This document shows, in pieces, positions 63,991 through 64,000 of a stretch of 64,000 bases of DNA. Position 1 is the stretch's first letter. Every line of letters starts with the position of its first letter. The translations under genes were made by a program, and so were the position numbers. The DNA is from Siniperca chuatsi. Lineage: Eukaryota > Chordata > Actinopteri > Centrarchiformes > Sinipercidae. Below the pieces are notes generated by a model that did not search any database, was not told the origin of the DNA, and saw only the letters and a program-made list of their open reading frames with translations. The stretch spans positions 8,508,667-8,572,666 of the forward strand of contig NC_058043.1 of the NCBI RefSeq assembly GCF_020085105.1, written 5' to 3'.

Positions 63991-64000
63991 CTGTGAGAGA

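Overview
The window is a piece of a ray-finned fish (teleost, probably percomorph) nuclear chromosome. The evidence is intron-split vertebrate genes with GT-AG introns mostly of 0.1-1.5 kb, CpG-bearing promoters, GT microsatellites and several interspersed repeats of the kind common in fish genomes. Seven protein-coding genes were assembled by joining exons with matched splice sites and reading phase. I saw no bacterial, viral or CRISPR content. || Layout: three genes lie on the plus strand. They are hp1bp3 (CDS 382-10584, linker-histone-like chromatin protein), sh2d5 (13687-18706, PTB plus degenerate SH2 adaptor) and kif17 (20950-28181, kinesin-2 motor of cilia and dendrites). Four genes follow on the minus strand. 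They are the C1orf116/SARG orthologue (30985-32798), yod1 (40476-42811, OTU deubiquitinase), pfkfb2 (48021-56082, bifunctional PFK-2/FBPase-2) and the 3' part of a PHTF-family membrane protein (57572-63990, continuing past the right edge). kif17 and SARG are convergent. phtf, pfkfb2, yod1 and SARG run head to tail; only about 130-150 bp separate the phtf polyadenylation signal from the pfkfb2 5' exon. || The order joins two blocks that I recall as separate in human: HP1BP3-SH2D5-KIF17 (1p36) and C1orf116-YOD1-PFKFB2 (1q32). It also has yod1 and pfkfb2 in tandem rather than head to head. The genes do not form one pathway; they are housekeeping and tissue genes that share a neighbourhood. || Repeats: two short hAT-type elements have perfect 8-bp target duplications, and one of them sits inside an older fish repeat next to the sh2d5 promoter. 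Several TTAA-bounded or foldback elements occur, along with a tRNA-type SINE split by an insertion, and simple repeats. || Most notable: a perfect RFX X-box palindrome upstream of the ciliary kinesin kif17, a GC-AG intron in kif17, a hAT element 41 nt upstream of an sh2d5 splice acceptor, possible extra 3' exons of pfkfb2, and loss of the HP1-binding PxVxL motif in hp1bp3. I did not find a wholly new biological system.
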